This document shows positions 1 through 4,439 of a stretch of 5,544 nt of DNA, piece by piece. Position 1 is the stretch's first letter. Each line of letters starts with the position of its first letter. A program made the translations under genes and the position numbers. The notes beneath the pieces are model-generated. The model was given only the letters and a program-made list of their open reading frames with translations. It was not told the origin of the DNA and did no database searches. The DNA comes from an uncultured Eubacterium sp. (GTDB taxonomy: Bacteria; Bacillota; Clostridia; Lachnospirales; Lachnospiraceae), in the NCBI GenBank assembly GCA_900551945.1, contig URYE01000109.1, positions 1-5,544 on the forward strand, written 5' to 3'.

Positions 1-318
1 AATAATTTTCAAAATGATGAACTTACCTTTCATTTTGCCAATGGCAATGACTGGTGGTTTCATGCTAAGAAAATGCCAGGTTCTCACGTTATTGTAAGAA
101 CAAATGGAAAAGAACTCCCCGACAGAACCTTTGAAGAAGCTGCAAGCCTAGCCGCTTATTACTCAAAAGGACGTGACCAAGACAAAGTTGAAATAGACTA
201 CGTTCTAAAAAAAGAAGTCAAAAAACCCGCTGCCGCAAAACCCGGCTTCGTAGTCTACTACACCAATTATTCCATGATGGCTTCAACAAATATAAACAAT
301 ATACAACTTATAAAATAA
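1..318 (+). CDS. rqcH: RqcH / NFACT family ribosome quality control protein, C-terminal end (partial)
   Basis: The reading frame is open from the first base and ends at TAA (316-318). The first in-frame ATG (73) is internal, so this is the last 105 residues of a longer protein of roughly 550-600 residues. The visible part matches the NFACT-R (DUF814) domain: DWWFHAKKMPGSHVIVR, then an EEAASLAAYYSKGRD segment, then a VDY-like IDYVLKKEVKKP and AKPGFVVYYTN. In this family RqcH binds obstructed 50S subunits carrying peptidyl-tRNA, recruits tRNA-Ala and adds alanine tails that mark the chain for degradation. Older annotations call it fibronectin-binding protein FbpA. The catalytic NFACT-N domain and coiled coil lie outside the window, so I cannot check its Asp-Arg motif. 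A strong hairpin follows the stop by 15 bases. Identification is from family motifs; the tRNA role is family knowledge. Confidence 0.93.
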   Translation, partial: NNFQNDELTFHFANGNDWWFHAKKMPGSHVIVRTNGKELPDRTFEEAASLAAYYSKGRDQDKVEIDYVLKKEVKKPAAAKPGFVVYYTNYSMMASTNINNIQLIK

Positions 319-333
319 TAACAATCAATCTCT

Positions 334-380
334 CCCCGTACTTCCATCCTCATATATACTATAGAAGTACGGGGAATTTT
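334..380 (+). terminator. Intrinsic terminator of rqcH
   Basis: A perfect 11-base-pair stem (CCCCGTACTTC at 334-344 and GAAGTACGGGG at 364-374) with a 19-base loop is followed by AATTTT (375-380). It lies 15 bases after the rqcH stop. The GC-rich base and short T run suit a Rho-independent terminator for the + strand transcript. The - strand side has no T run, so it probably works in one direction. Confidence 0.85.
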
Positions 381-498
381 AAAAACACTCCAACTTATCT
401 AAAAAATTCTCCCCCACTCTCCATATAACACAAATGGAAACAAGGAAAAAATTTTATAATATAAAAACTTATTAATTCTGTCTTTAACCACCAACTCT

Positions 499-524
499 AC
501 AATATGTAGCAAAAACATAAAAAG
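499..524 (+). repeat. Direct repeat, copy 1
   Basis: ACAATATGTAGC followed by AAAAACATAAAAAG closely matches 613-640 (ACAACATGTAGTGTAAACGCATAAAAAG) apart from a few substitutions and two missing bases. A weaker match lies in inverted orientation at about 841-864, at the outer end of the long inverted repeat. This suggests it is the end of a repeated element. No right-arm partner for this copy is visible. Confidence 0.5.
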
Positions 525-536
525 AAAGAGGAGCAA

Positions 537-567
537 GCAATCAGTGACACGATGTCACATTGATTGC
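537..567. repeat. Hairpin with GTGACA-CGA-TGTCAC core
   Basis: GCAATCA (537-543) pairs with TGATTGC (561-567), and GTGACA (544-549) pairs with TGTCAC (553-558) around a CGA loop. There is a two-base bulge at 559-560. The arms total 13 base pairs. No T run follows on either strand, so it does not look like a standard terminator. The inner GACACGATGTC recurs at 741-751 inside the long inverted repeat element, which points to a shared origin. Confidence 0.6.
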
Positions 568-612
568 GTTCACGTCTGGCTTCATTATATAAATCAGCAC
601 ATCTTCACCCCC

Positions 613-640
613 ACAACATGTAGTGTAAACGCATAAAAAG
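613..640 (+). repeat. Direct repeat, copy 2
   Basis: This matches copy 1 at 499-524. Its last ten bases (631-640) form the outer end of the left arm of the long inverted repeat. Copy 1 sits about 13 bases before the 537-567 hairpin, whereas copy 2 leads into a full 63-base arm. Confidence 0.5.
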
Positions 641-706
641 CAAGTCTGTTTTGTATGTATATGATAAGTATTTAGAACTTCTTAGATAAGCTGTTTAAAA
701 ACAGAG

Positions 707-731
707 TAAATTGCACAGGACGTGCAATTTA
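707..731. repeat. Perfect 10-bp hairpin inside the inverted repeat element
   Basis: TAAATTGCAC (707-716) and GTGCAATTTA (722-731) are perfect reverse complements around the five-base loop AGGAC. There is no following T run. It abuts the next hairpin directly, so both could stack at the tip of the long duplex. Confidence 0.7.
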
Positions 732-761
732 GGAAAAAGCGACACGATGTCTCATTTTTCC
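732..761. repeat. Second hairpin inside the element, GACA-CGA-TGTC core
   Basis: GGAAAAA (732-738) pairs with TTTTTCC (755-761). After an internal loop, GACA (741-744) pairs with TGTC (748-751) around the CGA loop. The inner eleven bases are the same as in the 537-567 hairpin while the outer stem differs, so the core may be the conserved part. Confidence 0.6.
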
Positions 762-863
762 GACTCGTCCGTTATCAAAATTTTCTCAGCTTATCTTAGA
801 AGTTCTTAATACTTATTAATCAACATACAAAACAGACTTGCTTTTTATACCTGTTAATACATA

Positions 864-2063
864 TCACTTTCTCTTTTCCTTAACACACAAAAGCATATAC
901 ATAACCGCAATCAAATCCACGACTGCCACTCCTATAAAAATCACACCAAGCACATAAGCCCCGCTCACTAAAACATGAACACCAAAAGCTACAACAACGC
1001 CCAATATAATATTTAATAAAAGTGCAATACCAACATTTTTAAACTTAAGTATTCCTGTAACAGAAACATAAGTTGCAACTATAGCCACAACTACATCACA
1101 AAGATACATAATCATATATGGTAAAAATGCCATTTCAGCAACATCACATACATTTTCGTCCATTGTCAAATATCCAAAAAGCGATGGTGGATTAAACATA
1201 TATACAACTATTCTTACTAAAATAATTACTACAGGTATAACCACTGATACAACAGCCCTTGCATGTTTTGATGGCAATGCTTTTGCAAACTTACCACGCA
1301 GAATTATCATAATAACAATTCCAAGTGTAATAAAAGCCGTTAATGGTATATTAAGAAACCATTTTCCTGCGAAATAATAATCCGTTACAAATGATAATGC
1401 CGCATAAGCAACTGAATTACTTTCACATAACTTGTCAATAATTACTGGTCTTAACCATTCAATATATACAGTAACAAATAAAATCACCATAACAGACATA
1501 TAATATCCACTCTTATTAAGAGCCGCATAATCACTTATCCTATTAATCCTACTTGATTTTATAAGAAAAAATGCAAGCATTGCAAGCACTATTACAACAA
1601 TAGCACAAATCAACTTTCCTGTTCCAATAAGGTGTGCTGTCTCAAAATTACTATCTGATATATTTCCAAGATAGAAACCTGCAATAATACGGTGAATAAC
1701 AATATTTCCCTGCATAAAATATGATACCACAACATAAACAGCAGTAAGAAATAGTGATATACAAGAAATATTAGCATACACACCAGCACCCTTATACCTC
1801 GTTAAAATACAAACAATAGCCATAAATGTACTAAACAAAGCTACTGAAAACAGCACAGTATATACAGTGTCAAGTCCCTTATAAAAATACAAATTATAAA
1901 TAGAACCTGACGCAGAATTCATATCAACAACATTATTGTTAATACTGTCAACAATTCCCTTAAAAAGCGTACTTGTGGGTCCAATAATAATTATAACAGC
2001 CATTACCGCTAGTATTGCGGCAACACTCATAACTCTTATAAATAGAATTTCTTCTTTTTTCAT
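864..2063 (-). CDS. Unrecognised polytopic membrane protein, about 10 transmembrane helices
   Basis: I do not recognise the family of this 399-residue protein. Hydrophobic segments lie at about residues 8-27, 66-87, 98-117, 147-169, 187-204, 236-255, 269-290, 312-338, 342-362 and 366-393. Positive residues cluster in alternate loops (RYKG at 89-92, KSSRINR at 169-175, RGKFAKALPSKHAR at 256-269, KFK at 340-342) and at both ends (MKKEE, KEKRK). This supports ten helices with both termini in the cytoplasm. The outside loops are acidic or neutral, for example TMDENVCDVAE near 300-310. No catalytic motif, signal peptidase site or nucleotide-binding motif is apparent. The gene begins 23 bases after the tyrS stop with no promoter or terminator between, and a GGGGA string about 8 bases before the ATG may be its ribosome binding site. 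It is therefore probably expressed from the T-box-controlled tyrS transcript. A transporter or glycan-related role is possible but unsupported. Confidence 0.85.
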   Translation of the reverse strand: MKKEEILFIRVMSVAAILAVMAVIIIIGPTSTLFKGIVDSINNNVVDMNSASGSIYNLYFYKGLDTVYTVLFSVALFSTFMAIVCILTRYKGAGVYANISCISLFLTAVYVVVSYFMQGNIVIHRIIAGFYLGNISDSNFETAHLIGTGKLICAIVVIVLAMLAFFLIKSSRINRISDYAALNKSGYYMSVMVILFVTVYIEWLRPVIIDKLCESNSVAYAALSFVTDYYFAGKWFLNIPLTAFITLGIVIMIILRGKFAKALPSKHARAVVSVVIPVVIILVRIVVYMFNPPSLFGYLTMDENVCDVAEMAFLPYMIMYLCDVVVAIVATYVSVTGILKFKNVGIALLLNIILGVVVAFGVHVLVSGAYVLGVIFIGVAVVDLIAVMYMLLCVKEKRK

Positions 2064-2086
2064 TGTTAATCCCCGTTCTTAAAGTA

Positions 2087-3310
2087 CTACTTTACACTTA
2101 CCTTACAGAAAGTCTTTTTACCTTTCTTTACTACAACACCATCTCCATCAAACATAGCTCTTTCAAATGTTGTATCAATATTATTAACCTTATCTCCTGC
2201 AACAGTTACACCACCCTGCTGTATTGCTCGTCTTGCTTCTGAACGAGAAGCTACAAGTCCAGCTTGATGAACTAAAGTAATAGCATCTACTACACCATCT
2301 TTAAAGCAATCTTCTGTAATTGTAGCTGATGGCATATTTTCAGAGTCACCGCCTGTAAATATTGATTTTGCTGTGCTTTCTGCCTTTTTAGCTTCTTCTT
2401 CACCATGAACAAGCTTTGTAAGTTCAAATGCAAGAATTTCTTTTGCTTTGTTAAGCTGTGCACCTTCCCAATCATTCATCTTGTCAATTTCTTCAAGTGG
2501 AAGGAATGTAAGCATTCTAATACACTTAAGAACATCCGCATCATCAACATTTCTCCAGTACTGGTAAAATTCATAAGGCGATGTTTTTTCAGGGTCAAGC
2601 CATACTGCACCTGACTGTGTCTTACCCATCTTCTTACCCTCAGAGTTAAGAAGAAGTGTAATAGTCATTGCACTTGCGTCTTTTCCAAGCTTACGTCTTA
2701 TAAGCTCTGTACCACCAAGCATATTACTCCACTGGTCATCTCCACCAAACTGAAGATTACAGCCGTATTTCTGGTATAACATGTAAAAATCGTAAGACTG
2801 CATAATCATGTAGTTAAATTCAAGGAATGTAAGACCCTTTTCCATTCTCTGCTTGTAACACTCTGCTCTTAACATATTATTAACTGAAAAACAAGGTCCA
2901 ACTTCTCTTAAAAGCTTAACGTAATTAAGATTTAATAACCAATCAGCATTATTTACAAGAAGTGCCTTTCCCTCAGAAAAGTCGATAAATTTGCTCATCT
3001 GCTTCTTAAAGCACTCAACATTGTGCTGTATTGTTTCTTCTGTAAGCATACCTCTCATATCATTTCTTCCTGATGGGTCACCTATCATAGCTGTACCGCC
3101 ACCTACAAGTGCGATAGGCTTATTTCCTACTTCTTGAAGACGCTTCATAAGACACAATGCCATAAAATGTCCTACATGAAGACTATCTGCTGTTGGGTCA
3201 AAGCCAATATAAAATGTTGCCTTTCCCGCATTAATTAAATCCTTGATAACATCTTCATCTGTAACCTGTGCAATTAATCCTCTTGCTTGTAATTCTTCAT
3301 ATAATGTCAT
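2087..3310 (-). CDS. tyrS: Tyrosyl-tRNA synthetase
   Basis: This cytoplasmic class I synthetase (407 residues, usual length for the bacterial TyrS type) attaches tyrosine to tRNA-Tyr using ATP. The Rossmann-fold catalytic domain carries the HIGH-type motif HVGH (45-48) and the KMSKS-type motif KMGKT (227-231). The tyrosine pocket is intact: Tyr34 and Asp38 in FYIGFDPTAD, and Tyr167, Gln171 and Asp174 in YMIMQSYD. GGDDQWSN (189-196) is also typical. The C-terminal part (about 345-407) is an S4 RNA-binding domain with GLVASRSEARRAIQQGGV. The ATG at 3308-3310 is preceded by AAAGGA (3321-3326) at 10 bases, which fixes the start. A T-box leader specific for tyrosine lies upstream, and an unknown membrane protein gene follows closely. 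Lys and Gln are mostly AAG and CAG in the stretches read, a useful reference for judging pyk. Confidence 0.98.
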   Translation of the reverse strand: MTLYEELQARGLIAQVTDEDVIKDLINAGKATFYIGFDPTADSLHVGHFMALCLMKRLQEVGNKPIALVGGGTAMIGDPSGRNDMRGMLTEETIQHNVECFKKQMSKFIDFSEGKALLVNNADWLLNLNYVKLLREVGPCFSVNNMLRAECYKQRMEKGLTFLEFNYMIMQSYDFYMLYQKYGCNLQFGGDDQWSNMLGGTELIRRKLGKDASAMTITLLLNSEGKKMGKTQSGAVWLDPEKTSPYEFYQYWRNVDDADVLKCIRMLTFLPLEEIDKMNDWEGAQLNKAKEILAFELTKLVHGEEEAKKAESTAKSIFTGGDSENMPSATITEDCFKDGVVDAITLVHQAGLVASRSEARRAIQQGGVTVAGDKVNNIDTTFERAMFDGDGVVVKKGKKTFCKVSVK

Positions 3311-3320
3311 AATTTACATT

Positions 3321-3326
3321 TCCTTT
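3321..3326 (-). promoter_or_regulatory. Ribosome binding site of tyrS
   Basis: On the - strand AAAGGA stands 10 bases before the tyrS ATG. It lies past the T-box terminator, so it is transcribed only when the leader is read through. Confidence 0.7.
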
Positions 3327-3378
3327 CTTTTTTCATAATTTATTCAAAAAACAGATATTTACAATCTATTTTTCTAAT

Positions 3379-3415
3379 AAAAAAAGAGCCTTCAGTCCCA
3401 AAAGGACGAAAGCTC
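3379..3415 (-). terminator. T-box regulatory intrinsic terminator
   Basis: On the - strand GAGCTTTCGTCC pairs with GGGACTGAAGGCTC, allowing a wobble and one bulged base, around a TTTT loop. A run of seven T follows (3379-3385). The 5' half overlaps the strand used by the antiterminator, so the two structures exclude each other. tyrS starts 68 bases downstream. Confidence 0.92.
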
Positions 3416-3648
3416 TCACTTCGTGTTACCACCTTTATTCATAAACAGCTCGCACTGTCTACCTCATCAAGTACAAATATACTTTATGCACTATAACGTG
3501 TGCTACTCCGTTACAGCCTACTTAAGTTACCTTGTTCGGTGTACAGCTCTGGAATGTATTCATCTGCTACTTAGACTGCTCCTCTCATCAAACGGCTGCT
3601 TTCTGTTGCCATCACTAACAAACTACTTGTTTCCTTCAACGCATTATC
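3379..3648 (-). promoter_or_regulatory. T-box riboswitch, tyrosine specifier, controlling tyrS
   Basis: This leader binds uncharged tRNA-Tyr and then lets transcription continue into tyrS. Reading the - strand, Stem I landmarks appear in order: AAACAAGTAG near the base, ACAGAAAG followed by the apical TTTGATG, then the specifier region GATGAATACATTCC with codon TAC (3556-3558), which is tyrosine. The T-box core reads AAAGGTGGTAACACG, and its TGGT (3428-3431) can pair with an ACCA acceptor end, consistent with an A discriminator. The antiterminator is well formed: AAAGG (3432-3436) pairs with CCTTT (3401-3405) and ACGAA (3420-3424) with TTCGT (3406-3410), leaving the seven-base bulge TGGTAAC. 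The competing terminator follows. The 5' limit is approximate. An ORF on the opposite strand here is an artefact of this RNA. Confidence 0.95.
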
Positions 3649-3650
3649 TT

Positions 3651-3680
3651 ATTAAATTTATTAAAATCTTAAATGTCCAA
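3651..3680 (-). promoter_or_regulatory. Candidate promoter just before the T-box leader
   Basis: TTGGAC (3675-3680) and TTTAAT (3651-3656) are separated by 18 bases. Transcription would start close to the 5' end of Stem I, as is usual for T-box leaders. The boxes match consensus only moderately. It competes with a better match at 3739-3767. Confidence 0.5.
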
Positions 3681-3695
3681 AATAAAATTCATATA

Positions 3696-3731
3696 ATTAT
3701 ATGCACATATAATATCAGAGTTACTTCTGAT
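3696..3731. repeat. Two adjacent small palindromes upstream of the T-box
   Basis: ATTATATG (3696-3703) and CATATAAT (3706-3713) are perfect reverse complements around two bases. Next to them ATCAGA (3714-3719) and TCTGAT (3726-3731) pair around six bases. They would lie in the leader RNA only if the upstream promoter at 3739-3767 is used. They could be operator-like sites or, on the - strand, a weak end structure for vanZ. Function is unknown. Confidence 0.4.
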
Positions 3732-3738
3732 GAACTTC

Positions 3739-3767
3739 ATTATATTATAATAAATCATATAATGCAA
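3739..3767 (-). promoter_or_regulatory. Candidate sigma-A promoter upstream of the tyrS leader
   Basis: TTGCAT (3762-3767) and a perfect TATAAT (3739-3744) are 17 bases apart. The -35 box begins on the base directly after the vanZ stop codon. It would give a leader with about 85 extra bases before Stem I. Local AT-richness raises the chance of false matches. Confidence 0.55.
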
Positions 3768-4301
3768 CTATTTTTTATTAATAATTTTATTTTTTATTAA
3801 ACTAAAAATAAAGTAATAAATCACAACACCTATAATACAGCCTGTTGTATCAATTAAAACATCTGTAAATTGTCCCGACCTGCCTGGTACAAATAATTGA
3901 TGAAACTCGTCTGTACAAGCACAAAGAAATGTTATAAAAACTGATATATAAACTGCTGCCTTTAATATAACACCATCTATTATAAATGCTGTAAGCACCA
4001 ACATACCAAGAATGGCATATTCCGTCATATGTGCTGTCTTTCTTATCGGAAACTGACAATTTTCAATGTATATTTCTCTATTATCGTCAGTAACCTCAAT
4101 TATATTCAATTTATCTGCTGTATCTACAAGGACTCCTGCTACTTTTATACTTAGTCCACCCGACTGCTCACCATTTTGACCAGAAAAACCAAATATAACT
4201 ATATACATTAAGATTACTGGAAGCCATACAATTAACTTTTTAAAAATCAGACTGCGGTTATTACCAACAGTCTGATTTTGTAATTTTTTTATTATATTCA
4301 T
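3768..4301 (-). CDS. VanZ-like family membrane protein
   Basis: This 177-residue protein has the order of motifs seen in the VanZ-like family: FSGQNGEQS (39-47) after the first helix, RKTAHMTEYAILG (87-99), and DEFHQLFVPGRSGQFTD (131-147) leading into VLIDTTGCIIG (148-158). Hydrophobic helices lie at about 22-40, 95-112, 113-130 and 150-170, so it is an inner membrane protein. VanZ itself gives low-level teicoplanin resistance in enterococci by an unclear mechanism. Most chromosomal relatives have no proven role, and resistance should not be assumed here. The ATG at 4299-4301 lacks a Shine-Dalgarno sequence, and a 12-base-pair hairpin overlaps codons 8-20. No better start exists before the first helix, so I keep this one. 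The gene has weak hairpins behind it and a possible terminator ahead, so it may be monocistronic. Confidence 0.88.
   Translation of the reverse strand: MNIIKKLQNQTVGNNRSLIFKKLIVWLPVILMYIVIFGFSGQNGEQSGGLSIKVAGVLVDTADKLNIIEVTDDNREIYIENCQFPIRKTAHMTEYAILGMLVLTAFIIDGVILKAAVYISVFITFLCACTDEFHQLFVPGRSGQFTDVLIDTTGCIIGVVIYYFIFSLIKNKIINKK
4243..4279 (-). repeat. Perfect 12-bp hairpin within the 5' coding part of the vanZ-like gene
   Basis: AAAATCAGACTG (4243-4254) and CAGTCTGATTTT (4268-4279) are perfect reverse complements around 13 bases, and GGT/ACC inside the loop can add three pairs. On the - strand the 3' arm runs into TTTTT, giving a terminator-like shape inside codons 8-20. On the + strand a T-rich stretch also follows. 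It might attenuate vanZ or terminate leftover transcription from pyk. Confidence 0.6.
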
Positions 4302-4339
4302 AAAATAAATTGTGTATAAAACTCTCTTATTTAAACAGC

Positions 4340-4386
4340 ATAAACTATGAGAAACTAATACTTTCTATAAGTTTCTCATAGTTTAT
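4340..4386 (-). terminator. Perfect 17-bp hairpin after pyk, probable terminator
   Basis: ATAAACTATGAGAAACT (4340-4356) and AGTTTCTCATAGTTTAT (4370-4386) are perfect reverse complements with a 13-base loop. It lies 53 bases past the pyk stop and 38 bases before the vanZ start, where a pyk terminator is expected. A proper T run is missing: the - strand continues GCTGTTTAAATAAG. It may end transcription weakly or protect the pyk mRNA 3' end. Confidence 0.55.
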
Positions 4387-4397
4387 AAGAAGCCAAC

Positions 4398-4419
4398 AAG
4401 CTTGTGCAAGCACAGACTT
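4398..4419 (-). repeat. Small imperfect hairpin between pyk stop and the 17-bp hairpin
   Basis: On the - strand AAGTCTGTG pairs with CACAAGCTT around CTTG, with one wobble and one mismatch. No T run follows. With the next hairpin it would form a double-hairpin 3' end for pyk mRNA. Support is modest. Confidence 0.3.
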
Positions 4420-4439
4420 TAGCTAACTATTTATATAAA

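Larger units (their letters stand above)
381..630. other. Intergenic region without a recognisable gene
   Basis: About 250 bases of AT-rich DNA lie between the rqcH terminator and the long inverted repeat. I find no convincing coding frame or ribosome binding site on either strand. A TATAAT string occurs at 455-460 but has no matching -35 box about 17 bases upstream. The right half (499-630) holds one copy of a 26-28 base direct repeat and a hairpin with a GACACGATGTC core, listed separately. Confidence 0.6.
631..850. repeat. Long inverted repeat element (MITE-like or structured RNA)
   Basis: The left arm (631-693) and the reverse complement of the right arm (787-850) agree over about 63 bases, with only a few mismatches and one short unmatched patch of five to six bases in the middle. 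Shared blocks include ATAAAAAGCAAGTCTG, TTTTGTATGT, ATAAGTATT, AGAACTTCT and AGATAAGCTG. The 93-base centre carries two adjacent hairpins (707-731 and 732-761). No ORF fits inside. Long near-perfect terminal inverted repeats, small size, no coding content and an intergenic site suit a MITE-type element. I see no clear target-site duplication. It lies 13 bases past the stop of the membrane protein gene, so it may also end transcription from either side. As RNA it would form a long imperfect duplex with a branched tip. Confidence 0.75.

Noticed and set aside
73..75. ATG as the start of a small 81-residue protein
   Set aside because: The same frame continues to the window edge and encodes the conserved DWWFHAKK part of the NFACT-R domain.
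499..850. CRISPR array or integron attachment site
   Set aside because: The repeats are few, diverged and irregularly spaced, with no uniform spacers, no cas genes and no integrase gene in the window.
2290..2475. Small - strand ORF inside tyrS
   Set aside because: It is an out-of-frame reading of tyrS rich in Lys and Gln, with no sign of independent coding.
2405..2614. Small ORF on the + strand inside tyrS
   Set aside because: It is antisense to a well-supported tyrS frame, low in complexity, and has no recognisable motif.
3423..3800. Open reading frame of 125 codons on the + strand
   Set aside because: It lies antisense to the T-box riboswitch and promoter region. Its composition is explained by the RNA, and the translation has no family signal.
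3850..4059. Small - strand ORF inside the vanZ-like gene
   Set aside because: It is a frame-shifted reading of the VanZ-like sequence, whose conserved motifs lie in the main frame.
3768..4301. Glycopeptide resistance gene call
   Set aside because: Only family-level VanZ-like motifs are present, and no other van genes lie nearby. Resistance cannot be inferred.
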